Below, in pieces: positions 33,151 to 45,671 of a DNA stretch of 64,000 nucleotides. The notes beneath the pieces were generated by a model. The model made no database searches. It was not told the DNA's origin and saw only the letters and a list, made by a program, of their open reading frames with translations. The position numbers and the translations under genes were made by a program. Source of the stretch: Effrenium voratum (lineage: Eukaryota > Sar > Dinophyceae > Suessiales > Symbiodiniaceae); the NCBI GenBank assembly GCA_963377175.1, contig CAUJNA010002157.1:598399-662398 (forward strand). The letters run 5' to 3'. The stretch's first letter is position 1, and each line of letters begins with the position of its first letter.

Positions 33151-34245
33151 ATCTCAGCTTGGCGTTGCTCTCATGGAATTAGGATGAGAACCAGAAGGGA
33201 CCGGAAGACGATGCCATTTACATGAAACCAGAAACTGAAAGTCTGGTTCTCAGCTCTTTGACAGTTTCAGGGGTTGGTTGTTGTGGAACTATAGGTTTGG
33301 TTTTTGGCTTGGTTCTCGGCTTGGTTCTCAGCTTTCTCAGCTTGGTTCTTAAAGATTCAGGGCTTGCTGGTTCTTCTGGAATCAGGACGAGCACCAGGTT
33401 TGGGGAACTAAGCGGAATGGACCCCATTTACATGAAACACGAAAACAAGGGATGGTTCAGTTCAGGGTTATCCTCTGCCCTGAGAACCAGCAAGTCAGTC
33501 AGTTGTCAGGGATGCCCCGTGCGACTTGATGCTAGAAAAATTGAAAGAGACCTGCAGTTCCGTGTGCATCTGGATTGTTCAAAATGCAGGAGAGACCCCT
33601 TATCCTAATCGGTTATCTGTAGTGGGACACTACTGAAGAGAGAACGCTACAGTACCATTTGGCAGGACTAAGCATCGAACTTAAACCCAGCCAAAGAAGG
33701 GGCTGACTAGGTTTCGAGCTTCTAATGTTTGCGATGCATGTATGGAGGTTCGAGGGTTCCATTCTTAGGTTTCTTGAGGGTTCTTGGGCTGCTCCACTTT
33801 TCTTTTGCGTTTTCGGGGAAGGAGGGGGGAGGGAGGAAGGATTTGTTTGGAATGTCTGTGGATTTTCTGTCATTTCCTCGATTTTCTGGGATAAGGGGAA
33901 GGTTTGGAAGTTCTCTGAATGGCAATTTCTTGAGGTTTCTTGGGGTTCGTCTTTGGCCCGCTTAGCTGCCCTTGCGCTCTTGGTACACGGTTGCTCATGT
34001 CTGACTTGTGGTTTGGACCCCTTTTCGAGGAATCAAATGTCTCTTTTTAAACCAAATTTGTTCCACAACTTGGAATCAAACAGAAGGGCTTGCCTCCAAC
34101 TGGGGGCATCCTCAAAATGTTCCAATTGACTTTCGCTACACCTAGCCGCAAAACATGCGTGCCCTCAAAAAAACCTTCTGAAAACAGAAGGAAACAGCTC
34201 CATCACTCCAAAACAGGTCTGCAAGACTCATGCGCAGATGCCCAG
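33151..34245. other. Degenerate flank of the 153-bp repeat, then non-coding
   Basis: GCTTGGTTCTCAGC fragments continue to about 33380. CCATTTACATGAAAC occurs at 33213 and 33423 in front of unrelated sequence. From 33720 to 33960 a TTTCTTGAGG/GGTTCTTGGG motif recurs. No gene seen. Confidence 0.5.
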
Positions 34246-34350
34246 TGGCCATGGGAAAAAAAAGGGCCTCATTTTTGGTCGGTTGAGTTTCAAGGGACAC
34301 CCTTCCCAAAAACAAGAACAAAAAGGGCACCACTGGGCAACTGGGTTACT
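34246..34350. repeat. Dispersed repeat, copy 1 of 2
   Basis: CATGGGAAAAAAAA, GGTCGGTTGAGTTTCAAGGG, ACCCTTCCCAAAAA and CACTGGGCAACTGGG appear in the same order as in 44049-44160. Length about 105-110 bp. No clear TIR, so possibly an internal piece of a larger element. Confidence 0.7.
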
Positions 34351-34524
34351 GAATCCACAGAATTTCCACTGAATCCACTGATTGAAATGTGTCATACCCG
34401 AATCCACTGAATCCAAACCCCAACAAAAAAAACCGTTGAACGTTTGGGCGGATTCCACTGGGCAACCAGAGAACAGCTCACCCCAAAAAAAAAACACCGG
34501 GCAAAGGAGTGGCCGTGCCTGGAC

Positions 34525-34572
34525 CTGGCGGTTGCCCGCCGCCGTCTTCACGAAGTCCGCGGTGGCTTGGGC
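34525..34572 (-). CDS. Candidate mini-exon, 16 codons
   Basis: On the minus strand it is bounded by GCCCCAG and by CAG before GTCCAGG, exactly 48 nt, phase 0, reading AQATADFVKTAAGNRQ. The flanking GC-rich sequence (34500-34640) is open in other frames as well, so the true exon could be longer. Unknown protein. Confidence 0.35.
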
Positions 34573-34752
34573 CTGGGGCGCCGAATTGCGCAAAGCGCGC
34601 TTCGGCGCACATCGAGCGCCAGGCGAGCGGAGGGAATCGAATCAATCTGCGACAAGAAACACGCTTTTCGTTTGGAAGATACCACAACATAAGGGATGAC
34701 AAAAGCTGCTCAAGAGGTTTGGCCATGGGCTTTTCAAAATCCAAATCGGTTA

Positions 34753-34853
34753 GCCCCCAGTGAACATCCGATTCAACCCCCACTGAACATAGGTTCTAAA
34801 ATGGGTGGTGAATTCACCCAGCCCAAAATGGTAGCATTGGTTTTGAACCATGG
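34753..34853. mobile_element. Family B TIR element, degenerate
   Basis: It shares CCCCCAGTGAACATCC, ATAGGTTCTAAAATGGGTGG, CCCAAAATGGTAGCATTGGT and TTTTGAACCATGGCC with the copies at 7588 and 45508. The left terminus has decayed. Confidence 0.6.
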
Positions 34854-34989
34854 CCAAATAAAGACATGAGGGAGCTTTGAGGGTTTGACGGAACCTTAGG
34901 TCCAAAGCCTGAAAAAAGCTCGTTTTACCCCCGAATCGGTGAGCTCGCCGTAAATTAGGCAGAGGGAATTTAACCCGAACCAGATCCAC

Positions 34990-36780
34990 CTAGAAGCGGT
35001 TACCTCTTCGGCATACAGTTGTTTCGGAAAGGAACACCAAGGGAGCCATACTCATTTTGGGCTCAGAGCAGCCCTGTGGGACCCAAACGCCCTCCTCCCG
35101 GGAGGGGGCATCCCATTTAAGCAACTGGATGTGGGGGGGGGGTTCCCTTTCGATCTGACTCGTGATCCATGGGAGCATGCCGAACAGGAGTCCTTTTGCT
35201 GACTACCATGCCTTCAAAGAGGTCGGGCCCAAACAATTCAACATGTTGATCGACCTGCCGGAGTGGAGCCATCGAGTGGCCCGTAGGGCGCATCACGGAA
35301 AGACATCGTACATCTGAATGGATCACCCCCATTCCTGTCACGCAACAAAGAAAGTGTTGTCTTCCAAAAGCTGAAAGCAGAAAAAATAGTGTGCTTTGCC
35401 AGATAATGATGGAGGTATGCACGCCATTAGCAGTACCTTACTGAACAAATGTAATTGCATCTGCGTTCACAACTATGTACACATCGTGGAAAATTCCAAA
35501 GGCCGGATCAAAGAACCAAGAAAAGGATTCTTCATGCAGCCAGAATGCTGTTCGTTGGGCCTCTTCTTGTGGATTCTGCAACAGCCCAACCAATGTCACC
35601 GGTGCTGGTTCCGGATGAGTTTTCAGTGCGCACACTTCCCAACACGAGATGTGCGCATGAGACAGTACCACCCAAATTGCCCTCCATTCTCCAGGCCCGG
35701 GCTCATCTGTCAGCTAGGGGGGGTCGTGGTTTGTGCCCTCCAACAGACACACCACACCTGGGGTGTCTCCAACCTTGGGCCAAGCGCAAAACCAGGACCA
35801 TACTACTTCCACAACCAGAAGCTCACTTCCTAAGTGGATGGCCCAACGAAAAGTCCAAGCTGTTTGTATGCCGAAAAAATGTTGTCCTAAAACGTCCAAA
35901 GTCCAGAAACTCAGGAAGTGAGAAAGGGCTTGCTCTAGCATATTCCTCCTGCGTCAATCCTGCGGCTTCTTTTGCGTCGCCATGTGGTCTCATGCACACG
36001 GCCCACTTGGTGTCACCGTAGAAGGTACCTGAGATTGCTCGAACCTCTGCACAACCCTATCAATCCACCAATCATCGCATTGCAGAATGGATCGCAGAAT
36101 TGCACACATGGACCTCAGCAAAATGCTTGGGGTATTGTGCGGAGTTTCCTGTCATGTGTCCAACGGAAGCCCTTTCTGAGAATCAGGTTGATTCAAAAGG
36201 GAAACCAGCCCACAAATCGTAATGTTGAAACTTGAAGGGCGTCTGCTTGCAACAAACACAAGTGACACATCTCACTCAAACCTTTTCACGGACAGATTGG
36301 TCAATACACATCATTAGTGGCATACGAGTTGATTAAGACTACGACTTTATACACATTTTGCTCAAGGCAAAGGCGGCAGGAAGCCCGGCAACAGCATATC
36401 AGTAGACACTGACACATCGATCAATACGGTTTTGTGGTAAGGACATACATGTAACTGGTACTGGGCGTGTTGGAGAAGTCGTGTGCGTGTGTGTGTGTCA
36501 CCATTGTCACCCCAACAACCAAGCTTTGTGTATAATCCCAGTGGTTCCCGACACTAAATTCGAACAGGCCAAGCCAGCAATTTCTCTCACAGACTTTCCT
36601 CCAGTCGTATTAGGCGACCCTCTGCTCTGCCTGCAGTCAGCAAGAAGGGGCACAGGGGAGCCTGAATCATCTGGAACGGGGAACACCTAAAATTGCTGCT
36701 CCCCAGCATTTTTTCATGTCTGGGGCCTCTGTTGTCCAGGACCCTTCGCAAAAGGCATCTGGAAAACTGGCTCAAGAAAG
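34990..36780. other. Non-coding, no recognisable gene
   Basis: ORFs up to 188 codons occur (35455-36021, plus), but their composition is ordinary for random sequence and no motif or repeat is evident. Confidence 0.35.
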
Positions 36781-36813
36781 GCGGCGGAGTGAAGCCGCGG
36801 TGCCCACACTGAC

Positions 36814-36902
36814 CGTCAGCTCGTTCTGCAGCATAATGGCCAGCGGCTCCTGAGCAGGCCAGCATGTCGCCGTCTAAAACGGTCACTTCCACGTGCGACG
36901 TC
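36814..36902 (-). CDS. Candidate exon, about 29 codons, unknown protein
   Basis: Starts after CCTGAG and ends at GACG before GTCAGTG, a good donor. The open frame gives TSHVEVTVLDGDMLACSGAA then GHYAAERAD. Beta-strand-like alternation at the start suggests a folded domain. The other two minus frames are Arg-rich or stop. Unknown function. Confidence 0.4.
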
Positions 36903-36959
36903 CTCAGGGCCTCACCTCCTGACCACACTCAGGGGGGCTGAAATGAAAGGACCACCTCT

Positions 36960-38900
36960 ACACTAGAATTTGCAAAAAAGCAAAACCAAGCCACTAGAAC
37001 TTTGCGTGCCTTTTAATGGGCTGTGACCCTCCCTTCAGAGACCCATCAGAGTTTGCAAGCAGCTCCCATTGCATCCTCTAGCCTCCTCCCAACAATCAAC
37101 AAGGATTTAATAAAAACATGGCAATTCAATGTTTGCCATAGACACATGTAAGAGAGTCCTTGATGGAGTTGGTGTCAAACATTGAAGCACCAGAATTCCT
37201 GAACATGTCCATGATATAGAAACTCATAGCCAAGATCGTCTAACGCTTCCTTTCCGCAAAAGCTGCGGGAAGTTCAAACAGGTGGCAATTGCAGCATCAA
37301 CCTTCGAACATCTATGTCTAAGCTTCTCATCAGCAAAATGGGAGCCGCAACTGCCCAACCAATTCATTCAGTTGGTTCTTCTTAAACTGCCAAATCTTCT
37401 TTGCACTGCGCAGTACATTCCGAGTTCCGCCAGATAGATTCAAGTTCCGCCCGACCGCTCTGCGACTTGTGTGCCTCGGGGAGGAAGTTGCCCCATTCGC
37501 CTTCTGGAAAGCTCACGACCACCAAGCCATCTGCGCCTGGCTGGACTCGGCAAATCATCTTCCTTTGCTTAAGTCTTTTGGAAAGCAAACTCCAGTAGAG
37601 ATAGATTCCCCTCAAAACCAACAGGGAAAAATCAGGCATACTCTTCAGCACATGGAGTCTGGGTGGAAAACTGCGCTTTCGGCACGAGCATCCGATGAGT
37701 TGGCTTCCACTCCACGGCGGGCGAACAGCGGCTGACGAGAAAACCATATGCACAAGGTGTGTGCCAAAGCAAGAAACACCACAGGGCCTTCTCATTGTTG
37801 GAAAAGGCAATGACTTATGCATAACACATTGGGTAAACAAGCATGGACTGAAATAAAGAGGGAAGGAGCGAACACTTTTCTCATGGTCCATTAATCATCC
37901 CGAACCTGCCCCAAAGGTCCCAAGCATCGTCCCCCATCCATGCCAAACCTGGATAATGTATCTTTGTCGCTTCAGACTTCTCAAACAATATCAGCAATTG
38001 CAATTTGAATCAGGTCCTTGCTATCTACCCTAGCTTACTTTGCCTCTCCATAGAATCCGCTCTGATGTTTTAGACACATGTCAATGCCCTCCAAATGCCT
38101 GCCTTCTTAGAGCCCAAGACCCTAACATGGACCTTGACCCCGAAGCTCCAAGGTCGCCCTGCACCGTCGACGGGCTTACACCCGAACCGTGCCTATCTTC
38201 AGAGAGAACCTCATCCAGGCTTCCACGCCTACGGAAATCGGGTTCTGCGAGTCTGCATTTCGGCTGAACTGAGGCTCCCCGTGGCGGCTAGGTCGTGACA
38301 GAACTGGAAAACGGAACGAACCAATCGGCTCAGCACCTCCAGAACTACATGCTGATCCTTCCTTCAAACTGGTTTTCCCTGTGTTTTGAAGTGAAATCAA
38401 GCAGGTTGCCCTTTACATTGAAGGCTCTGCAGGTCAACCCATGAATCACACTTTGGACAACAGAACCTTGGAGAAGCTCTCTGGAATGCCGGCTTCCATT
38501 TGGGTCTCTCCAAACAAGGTGAACTCCGTTTGGGTCGAAGGGCAACACCAATAGACCGGTCCATTTGTGAAAATACCTATTTGGCTACACGGCAAGCCCA
38601 GAGCGGGCTGGAGTGCATGAAACAAGAGCAGCCCAAAGGAAACCGCATTGACGCAACCGGACCTTCCCGCGCTCGGTTGCCCCCACTTTTCATAGGCTGA
38701 ATGAATGGGCTCATACAAACCATGATGTCTTTGGTCTTTGGTTATGGTTGTTTACTTCGCCCTTAAGTACAGCTTGACTTGAATATGAGAAATCGGGGCC
38801 CAAGGGTTCTCAAATTGATGTCGCAGTGACATGTTTACAGAAGTCGCACAGTGAGGATTCCGCGCTGACGCCTTGACATGAATTGAGATGATATTCCACT
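36960..38900. other. Non-coding, no recognisable gene
   Basis: Only chance ORFs. No repeats of note. Confidence 0.35.
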
Positions 38901-38924
38901 ACTCTATGCCCATTCTGACATGCA

Positions 38925-39130
38925 CATATTATCATTGAACATGTTTTTGGTTCGTCTCTAGATTGGCAAATTCATATAAACCCTTTGATCATCTTTGAAA
39001 GCTTCTGTGGTTGGCCTTTTTGCGGCACCGACATATTGACACCGAACATGAATTTAGTTCGTCTCTAGATTTGCAAAATTACAAAAATAATTTATCATCT
39101 TTGAACGCATTTGTGGGTTGGCCTTTTTGC
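38925..39130. repeat. Two direct copies of a ~110-bp repeat
   Basis: GAACATGTTTTTGGTTCGTCTCTAGATTGG...TTTGATCATCTTTGAAAGC...GGTTGGCCTTTTTGC at 38936-39025 is repeated with changes at 39045-39130 (shared phrase GTTCGTCTCTAGATT). A tandem duplication that has since diverged. Confidence 0.8.
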
Positions 39131-39539
39131 AAGACTCCCCATGCTTCCCGGTTCAGCATCACCCAAATAACACCCCCTCGAAGACATGTTTAAACCTAAA
39201 GGTGCCGTCTATCCCAGCTATTTGAGTCGGGAGGCAGGGAGCCTCAGACCCTAGGCTGAGCCCTGCCATTGACAAGACTCCCTGAGCTGACAAGTTCGGG
39301 TGGGTGGGGGCGGAAGATGGAACCCACTGATATGGCTCCGAGAAAAAAAAAAGGAAGAAAAACAAACGATTTTTTTTGGGGCTTCCCCCAAGCGTCCACC
39401 AAACGAGTCCTTCAAGCCGATCCCCCGCCCGCTCCCTATCGCCTTCCGCAGCCTCAACCTTGGGGCCGAAGGGCACGCACATAATCTCCCGCCTGGCCAG
39501 TCGACTCTCGTCTCACATATGCCACGCACGACATACAAA

Positions 39540-40440
39540 CACGAAAACAACACGCGTCCCACACATGCATAGAGAACAGAGACATACACAACCAAAAACA
39601 AGCAAACACACGCACAAACACTGACACACAGACACACCATCTCAAACGCACACAAGCACACACACACACACAAGCGTACACACACACACACACGCACGCA
39701 CGCACGCACGCACGCACATGCACATGCACATGCACATGCACATGCACATGCACACACGCAAGCATACACACAACCTTACATCATCACAAACACGCAAACG
39801 GAGACACACACACACAGAGAGACACTTTTAGAGACACTCACAGAGAGACACTCACAGAGAGACACACACACACACACCAATACCAACACACCCACCAACA
39901 CACTAACACGAACACACAAGCACACCAACACACGTGCACACAAGCACTGCCACACCCACACACGAACACAAGCAAGCAAGCAAGCAAGCAAGCAAACTAG
40001 CTAATAAAAAAACAAGCAAACAAGCAAGCACCCAACAAGAAAAGAAAGTAACACAAACAACCAACCAAACCAACAAACAAACCATCCAACCAACAAAGAG
40101 ACACATGCAAGCCCACACAAAAAGACAGGCACCCACGGAAACAAACAAAAGAAACAACCAACCAACCAATTAATCAACCAGTCAGTCAGTCGACCAACCA
40201 ACCGACCTATCAAACCAACCAACCAACCAACCAACCAACCAACCAACCAACCAACCAACCAACCAACCAACCAACCAAGCAAGCAAGCAAGCAAGCAAGC
40301 AATCAAATCAATCAATCAGTTCATCAACCAACCAACCGATCAATCAAATCAGCCGATCCAATCAATCAATGAAACAATCAATTAAGCAATCAGACAACGA
40401 ACCAACCAACCAATCAGTAGTCCCCAGCCAATCAATCCAT
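39540..40440. repeat. Compound microsatellite block
   Basis: Successive CA, ACGC, ACATGC, ACAGAG, AAGC and (CCAA)n runs, the last two at 39970-40000 and 40200-40440. Adjacent units differ by one base at a time, suggesting stepwise conversion by slippage. All ORFs in it are artefacts. Confidence 0.95.
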
Positions 40441-40464
40441 CATTCGAACCAACCAACCAAGCCT

Positions 40465-41040
40465 GCCTCAGCGTCCAGGCCGTGGAATCGCTGGTCGCCG
40501 GCGAGCTCCGTACCCACCGCAGGCAGGAGCCCTCAACGTCAAGGCCATGAAAACTTTTGGACAAACATCCAAGCCGCCGCAAAACCGCAAAACCGCCGAA
40601 CACCAAGGGGAAACAATTAAAACCGCCAAAAACCAGGGGAACATCATCCAGCAAACATTGAGAGAAGCAAAGCAAACAGCAAATGCTCACTGGATGCTAA
40701 ATAGGGTGCCAACACCACCAAAGCAGAAGAAAGCAAGCAAGCAAAACCACCAAGCCTATTCCCCGGAGTGCTCCTGAAATAGACCCAAACAGCCACCCAC
40801 GGACCATCTTGAAATGACACCATCAACCTCACCTGCAGCTACTAGCTGATCGAAACCATTTCTCAAATTTCGCGAAACAACCACCAAAGCCAAGTGGTTC
40901 GTCAAATGTCCGCAAGGCACTTCGCGGGGCGGACCGGCGGACCTCTCATATTCTCGAAGGCTGGGACATCCCGGCCGCAAAGCCGCCGAAACCCGCGCGG
41001 ATCACCGTCTCTGGGCAAAATGGTTCCCACCCGAAGACCC
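40465..41040. other. Two GC-rich islands, strand unresolved
   Basis: 40465-40550 reads SVQAVESLVAGELRTHRRQE on plus and GLLPAVGTELAGDQRFHGLD on minus. 40905-41030 reads ADRRTSHILEGWDIPAAKPP on plus and GFRRLCGRDVPAFENMRGPP on minus. Each could be an exon of the minus-strand series, but the strands cannot be separated by eye. Confidence 0.3.
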
Positions 41041-41390
41041 GCAGATTTCTCAAAACGAGTAGCTGCCTTTTGGAAATTCAAAGGTGCAAACATCAGGGCC
41101 TCCTTGAAACATCAAGTCCAAAACATGCAACAAGCACACAAACCAACAGGGGGGCACTATATGAGCCCTACAGATTCAACATCTGATTCCGCAACTGCTC
41201 ACAACAAAGCTCAACATGTGCCATCAGTGCCATCTGCTACATCTTTTCATATTACGGAACCCACACCTCCATTGGCCATCACCTCCATTGGCCATAAGGA
41301 AAGAGGGGGAAAGCCCTTTTTGGCACTTGACCAGTGCTTCCCCTTGCCAAAACAACCAAGCAAACATGGACTCGCTCCGATTCAAGGCAC

Positions 41391-41483
41391 CTTCTCCGCC
41401 CGGCCGTTGACCACCAGCTCCACGCCCGAGTGGGCGCCGATGCCCAACAGCAAATGCGTGTCGCGCAGGGCCGTGGTCTCCAC
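41391..41483 (-). CDS. Candidate exon, 31 codons, unknown protein
   Basis: The clearest island. CAG precedes the exon, which is exactly 93 nt in phase 0 and ends in AAG before GTGCCTTG. It reads VETTALRDTHLLLGIGAHSG then VELVVNGRAEK, with alternating hydrophobic strands and a Gly turn. The opposite strand is less protein-like. A G-run repeat piece and a family B element lie just upstream on the minus strand (41511-41674). Unrecognised family. Confidence 0.5.
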
Positions 41484-41554
41484 CTGGCGCAATGGCCGAG
41501 GTTTTGGCTTTGTTTGAAGGGAAACCAAGAGGACACCCGTCATTTTGGGGCGCC

Positions 41555-41674
41555 CATATGGCTGTGGTTGTCGCAACCAATGGTACCATTTTGGGGTAGG
41601 TGCAATCACCCATTTTAGGCTTTATTTTAGTGGGGATTGGGATGTTAACTGGGGATTTTGACCCACAGCCATAC
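41555..41674. mobile_element. Family B TIR element (introner-like), 120 bp
   Basis: Ends CATATGGCTGTGG and TTTTGACCCACAGCCATAC are inverted repeats. The interior (ACCCATTTTAGGCTTTATTT, GTGGGGATTGGGATG) matches the 7588 copy in opposite orientation. With GTGG inside one end and CACAG at the other, it has GT and AG in the same places on either strand. Confidence 0.75.
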
Positions 41675-41689
41675 TTTGAGAACCACCCT

Positions 41690-43038
41690 GCTCAGAAACA
41701 GTGCCCGGAACAAACGACTTAAAAAGTGCCCCGACATGGGAAAGCAGGGGCGGGCTACCGAATGGTTCTGGCAAGCTTCGGGCCTCCCGAAACTGGACAA
41801 CCTTCGGCTACGTTTTTTGGTTCACCTTGACATCGTGTGCGCTTAGTCCATGGACACGAACCGTCGGGCGGGCGCAGGCAACTACGAAAACAAAGAACCA
41901 GGGTGCAGCGGGGTAACCACAGAGAAGCTACTGCAGAGCAGAGCTGCACAAGCGTTACACCTAGCCCAAAACCCCACCACAAAAGGGCGCGGGCCATGAA
42001 AGGTAGGCCTTGCGCATCATTCTGCACAGCACGACAGAGCGAGGCACCCCATTTTCAAGTAGCAAGCCCGCGCACAACTGACTGCACACATCATTGCAGT
42101 CAGCGAGCTGCCCAACTTCCGCAGAGTCAAGCCAGATGTCTTGCGCACATGGAAAACTGCCATATTTAATAACATTATTCCTTGCGGAAACTTCCGTCGC
42201 CAATTTCACACGGATCTGGAGCATCCAGAACACACAAGCACGGAACCCATTACCAGAACCACCACCGTACTTCATACAGTCTTTGGAAAAACACTGCCAC
42301 TGGAAGGCTTGGGCCAGTGCTATCAATAGTTTGCCGTAAAACTGGGCAGCCGCGCAAGCGCCGTCGAGCTCTAGACTGAAATATTCGCCATGTATGCACG
42401 TGGTTGTAAAAATGGAAACCCTGGTTCGACAGTGCTTAGAGGGAAAGCCAAAGCAAACCAAACATCTGTGAGTGATGTCGTTATTTGGTTGGAAATGCCT
42501 ATCACACGCCTTGGCGAAATGTATCTCACAACTCATCGACCTGGAATAAGGGACCCACAAGATCAAACATTCAAAATGATGTTAGCCAGATGATTGATGG
42601 AACCAATAAGAATGTAGGCGTTATAGTAAACACAACGGTCTGAAGGGCTTCTGTGCAAACTGCATCATGATGGATCCAAATGTGCTCGCCAACGAACAAA
42701 AGACCGACACGATGTTGTAGATCAACTCAAGTAGGAAAACCTCGTTCTCAAGATCTCTCGTTTGAGGTGTCTCGTTTGCTTCAAACGCACACACACACAC
42801 ACACACATGAATCGATAGCCAATTGAACCAGTTTGGAGTCCCAACAGCGGGTCAAGTACCCGGACATGTGGCTCTCAAAGGCTGAGGGAAAGCCATCCTT
42901 TTTGCGGAAATCCCAACGCCAATCAATCACTTGGAAACAAGCCAACTCAATGAGTTGCTGCAATGAGTCGCTGCAATGCACCATAAAAAGATAAATCTTG
43001 ACAAACCTTCACCACGGACAAGGTAGCTTTACTCTGGG

Positions 43039-43040
<2 letters not shown>
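41690..43040. other. Non-coding, no recognisable gene
   Basis: Includes a short (CA)n at 42788-42806. No exon-like island. Confidence 0.35.
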
Positions 43041-43046
<6 letters not shown>

Positions 43047-43084
<38 letters not shown>

Positions 43085-43153
43085 ATGGAACCTGACAGGG
43101 GGTCCATGCAAAAAGGAAACTGGTCTTCCAGGACGCCCCTGTCAGGTTTCATG
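43047..43153. repeat. Poly(A) tract followed by a hairpin
   Basis: A run of about 37 A is followed directly by CATGGAACCTGACAGGGG, whose near-perfect inverted copy CCCCTGTCAGGTTTCATG closes a 70-nt hairpin. A poly(A) tract at an element edge can mark a retroposed sequence, but no tRNA-like or gene-like body precedes it. Confidence 0.85.
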
Positions 43154-43894
43154 ATAGTTGTTGGGAGGATAACACCGCTTGACACTAGATCATACACTGT
43201 ATAATGTACACGTGACGCATCTTCATTGATTAAGCAACCGCTGCCGACCGCTGAACGTTGTGCCTAGCACAACACACAAAACTTATTGTTGCCATTGCCA
43301 AGCTCTTCTGTGACCATTGGCCACCGGCCACATCCAGGGACCCTGTTTGGGGATGGCATGTCTTGAGAAGAGCATCAATAAGAAACATCTCCCAATGTAC
43401 AGTCCCTGATTTAACAGGATCCATTGTGTGATTTGTGTTTCAATAAAACAACTGCCGTGTTGATGTGTTTCCTTTGATGAAGGGACACACATGAAACTAA
43501 CTGTTTGGAGTCGTCATGCCATAAGGGCCTGAATGACTAAAATCGGGTTGTGGGGTACCGTTGGACCCAATTGCGTCAGGAGTGTAAGAAAAAACATGCT
43601 CGTGATGATTCAGCCCTTTGCAGTATGCCTTTGCTTCAAATCCCTGCTTGTGGCGGCGCCAACATTCTTTCGCCACTTGCCGCCTCAAGAAGGCATGGCA
43701 CAAAGACCTTCCGCAGCTGCACGGACACGTAGTTCAGCTGCTCCGGCGGGGATGCCTGAAATCGGGCTTCTTCTAACCCAACAAGGGGGGGGATGCCTGA
43801 AATTCTGCAACTGTCAGGCAGAAAGGGCTTCTTCTATCCCAAGGGGGGGTGGAACCGAAGCAATCAAGCGCTCTTTGATACGTCACTGCAACAC

Positions 43895-43988
43895 GTCCGG
43901 CAGAAGAGGCCAGCGGTGAGTCGGTGAGTCCTGCCGCGCCTTGCAGCGCAAGGTCGCGCAGCTCCCGAAGACCGCCTGGATGCCCAGC
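43895..43988 (-). CDS. Candidate exon, unknown protein
   Basis: Begins after GAGCTTCAG on the minus strand. The best frame reads AGHPGGLRELRDLALQGAAG then LTDSPLASSAGR, Leu/Ala-rich and helix-like. An alternative frame (LGIQAVFGSCATLRCKARQD) is also open. The 3' border near GGACGTGTTG is uncertain. A dispersed repeat (44049-44160) lies just upstream. Confidence 0.3.
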
Positions 43989-44048
43989 CTGAAGCTCCCC
44001 AGGCCGCTGGGGGGGTGAGGCCAGGGGTGGATGTCCAGTAGATTTCCA

Positions 44049-44160
44049 TGGGGAAAAATGAATCGGCATCCGTTTTTTGGGTTGGTTGACTTTAAAGGGG
44101 AACCCTCCCAAAAAAAAAGTGGGAAAAAAAGGAAGCAACCCACTGGGCAAATGGGCCAGG
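44049..44160. repeat. Dispersed repeat, copy 2 of 2
   Basis: CATGGGGAAAAATGAA, GGGTTGGTTGACTTTAAAGG, ACCCTCCCAAAAAA and CACTGGGCAAATGGG follow the same order as 34246-34350. Each copy lies within about 300 bp of an exon-like island. Confidence 0.7.
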
Positions 44161-44169
44161 GTTGAACGG

Positions 44170-45500
44170 TTGGCGGCAAAAAATGTGGGCTGTGAAGCCT
44201 GGTCCTTCCGGGAACACCAACATGTCGTTGAAGCTGTGGGTTTCATATTTGACAAGGTGATCCAACCTAAGGGAAATGTCACAGTCCAGGTGTCTTTCGG
44301 CAATATCCCATGGAACGGTTCGACCACACTGGCACCAGTACCATCCATTGAACTACACTGACCCAAAAGGACACCTTTAGGCTCACAGAGTGATTTGACA
44401 CACTAAATACACAGCAACCACGTGGACTTGCTGAATTTGGCATTACACAAATATGGAATGTCATGTGGGCAGAACCCAAGCGGTCCGTGTGATCTTCCAT
44501 AGGCGCTCAGAACATGTGGCATTATTTACAAACCAGGGTTGCATCATTGCATTCCCTTTGGGTCGACCTGTCGGGACAAGCAGGCTGGGGCCCAACTCAG
44601 AGTAAATGGACACACACACACAGACATGAACCTCTTGTATGGATCCTAGACATGAACCTCTGATACGGATCCTACTTTACAATCTAAATCATTTCTAGTC
44701 ATGGCTTGATGAGAAACCAGTACCCATAGATTCATCTCACTGTGCACATCTTCGGTCTTGGGCTCACTCTGCCACTCCGCGAAGAGATCAATTCTGTGAG
44801 GATAGGGACGACCCAGTGCATCGCCGCTGTGTTTGGGATCACTTCAAGACGAACCGCCGCCCTTTCGGTTGCGATCCAAGCTTCGCTTTCGCAGCCACCA
44901 ACGCCTCGTCGTTGGTCTGGCTCAGGATCTCCCTGGAGGAGAGAATAGCTTGCCGTCAACAGACTGGTTGTGCTAGGGGGACCTCCGAACGTGCATTCGA
45001 CCACCAAATCTACAAATGCCAAAGTGCCGTTTTTGGCAACTGAAGGTTTTGGGTTCAAAGCGGACCGTCCAATGAAACAAGACACACCAGCGCGAACCAC
45101 TGGGCTGACTTTTGGCCTGGGCTTCACCCTGGATGAATTTGCTGGGATCGCTCCCAGAGCACGCAAATCAGGGAAATCAGCGTCAGCTACTTGCAAGTCT
45201 GCTCTAGCCATATTTCCTGGATGGCATCCAATGCTCTCAACTGCTATCCCATTCATCAGCCTTACTATCCGTGTTCATTCACTTTGGCGCGGACACGCTC
45301 CACAAAAAAGGAAAAGCCAACATTGATGTACTTCACACCAAGGACCATCGGACGTGCCGCAACATCTCCAAGTGGTCCAAATGCCTCTGCTTCTGACGAC
45401 TCGATGCAACACAAACAGGGCAAACTGGGCACCAGTGGACAGAAGGAGTCGGCACTCATTGCAGCCAGTGAAGGACTCAGTGCCGCCCAAGATGCGAAGA
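44170..45500. other. Non-coding or unresolved; one long minus ORF
   Basis: A 174-codon minus ORF (44732-45256) includes GNMARADLQVADADFPDLRA and PRPKVSPVVRAGVSCFIGRS. It might be an old pseudogene, but no motif is recognisable and the plus strand is open too, so no call is made. Confidence 0.3.
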
Positions 45501-45507
45501 TGCGCAA

Positions 45508-45671
45508 ATATGTAGCCGTGGGTCAAAAGCCCGTACCCCCAGTGAACATCCCCATCCCCACTAAAATAGGTTCCAAAAAATGGGTGGTGAATTCACCCAT
45601 CCCCACCAAACTGGGCTCCCAAACCGGTTTTTACCCACATCCCAAACCGGTTTTGACCACCACAGCCATAT
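45508..45671. mobile_element. Family B TIR element (introner-like), 164 bp
   Basis: The best-preserved termini of the family: CAAATATGTAGCCGTGGGTC at the left and its inverted partner GACCACCACAGCCATATTTG at the right. On the plus strand GT of GTGGGTC and AG of CCACAG would give a GT...AG intron of about 150 bp. The interior contains a duplicated ACCGGTTTTNACC block (45622-45660). Confidence 0.75.

Noticed and set aside
32672..33187. 171-codon ORF over the 153-bp repeat as a repeat protein
   Set aside because: Only the three most regular units keep the frame. Others carry frame-breaking indels, and the residues show no selection-like pattern.
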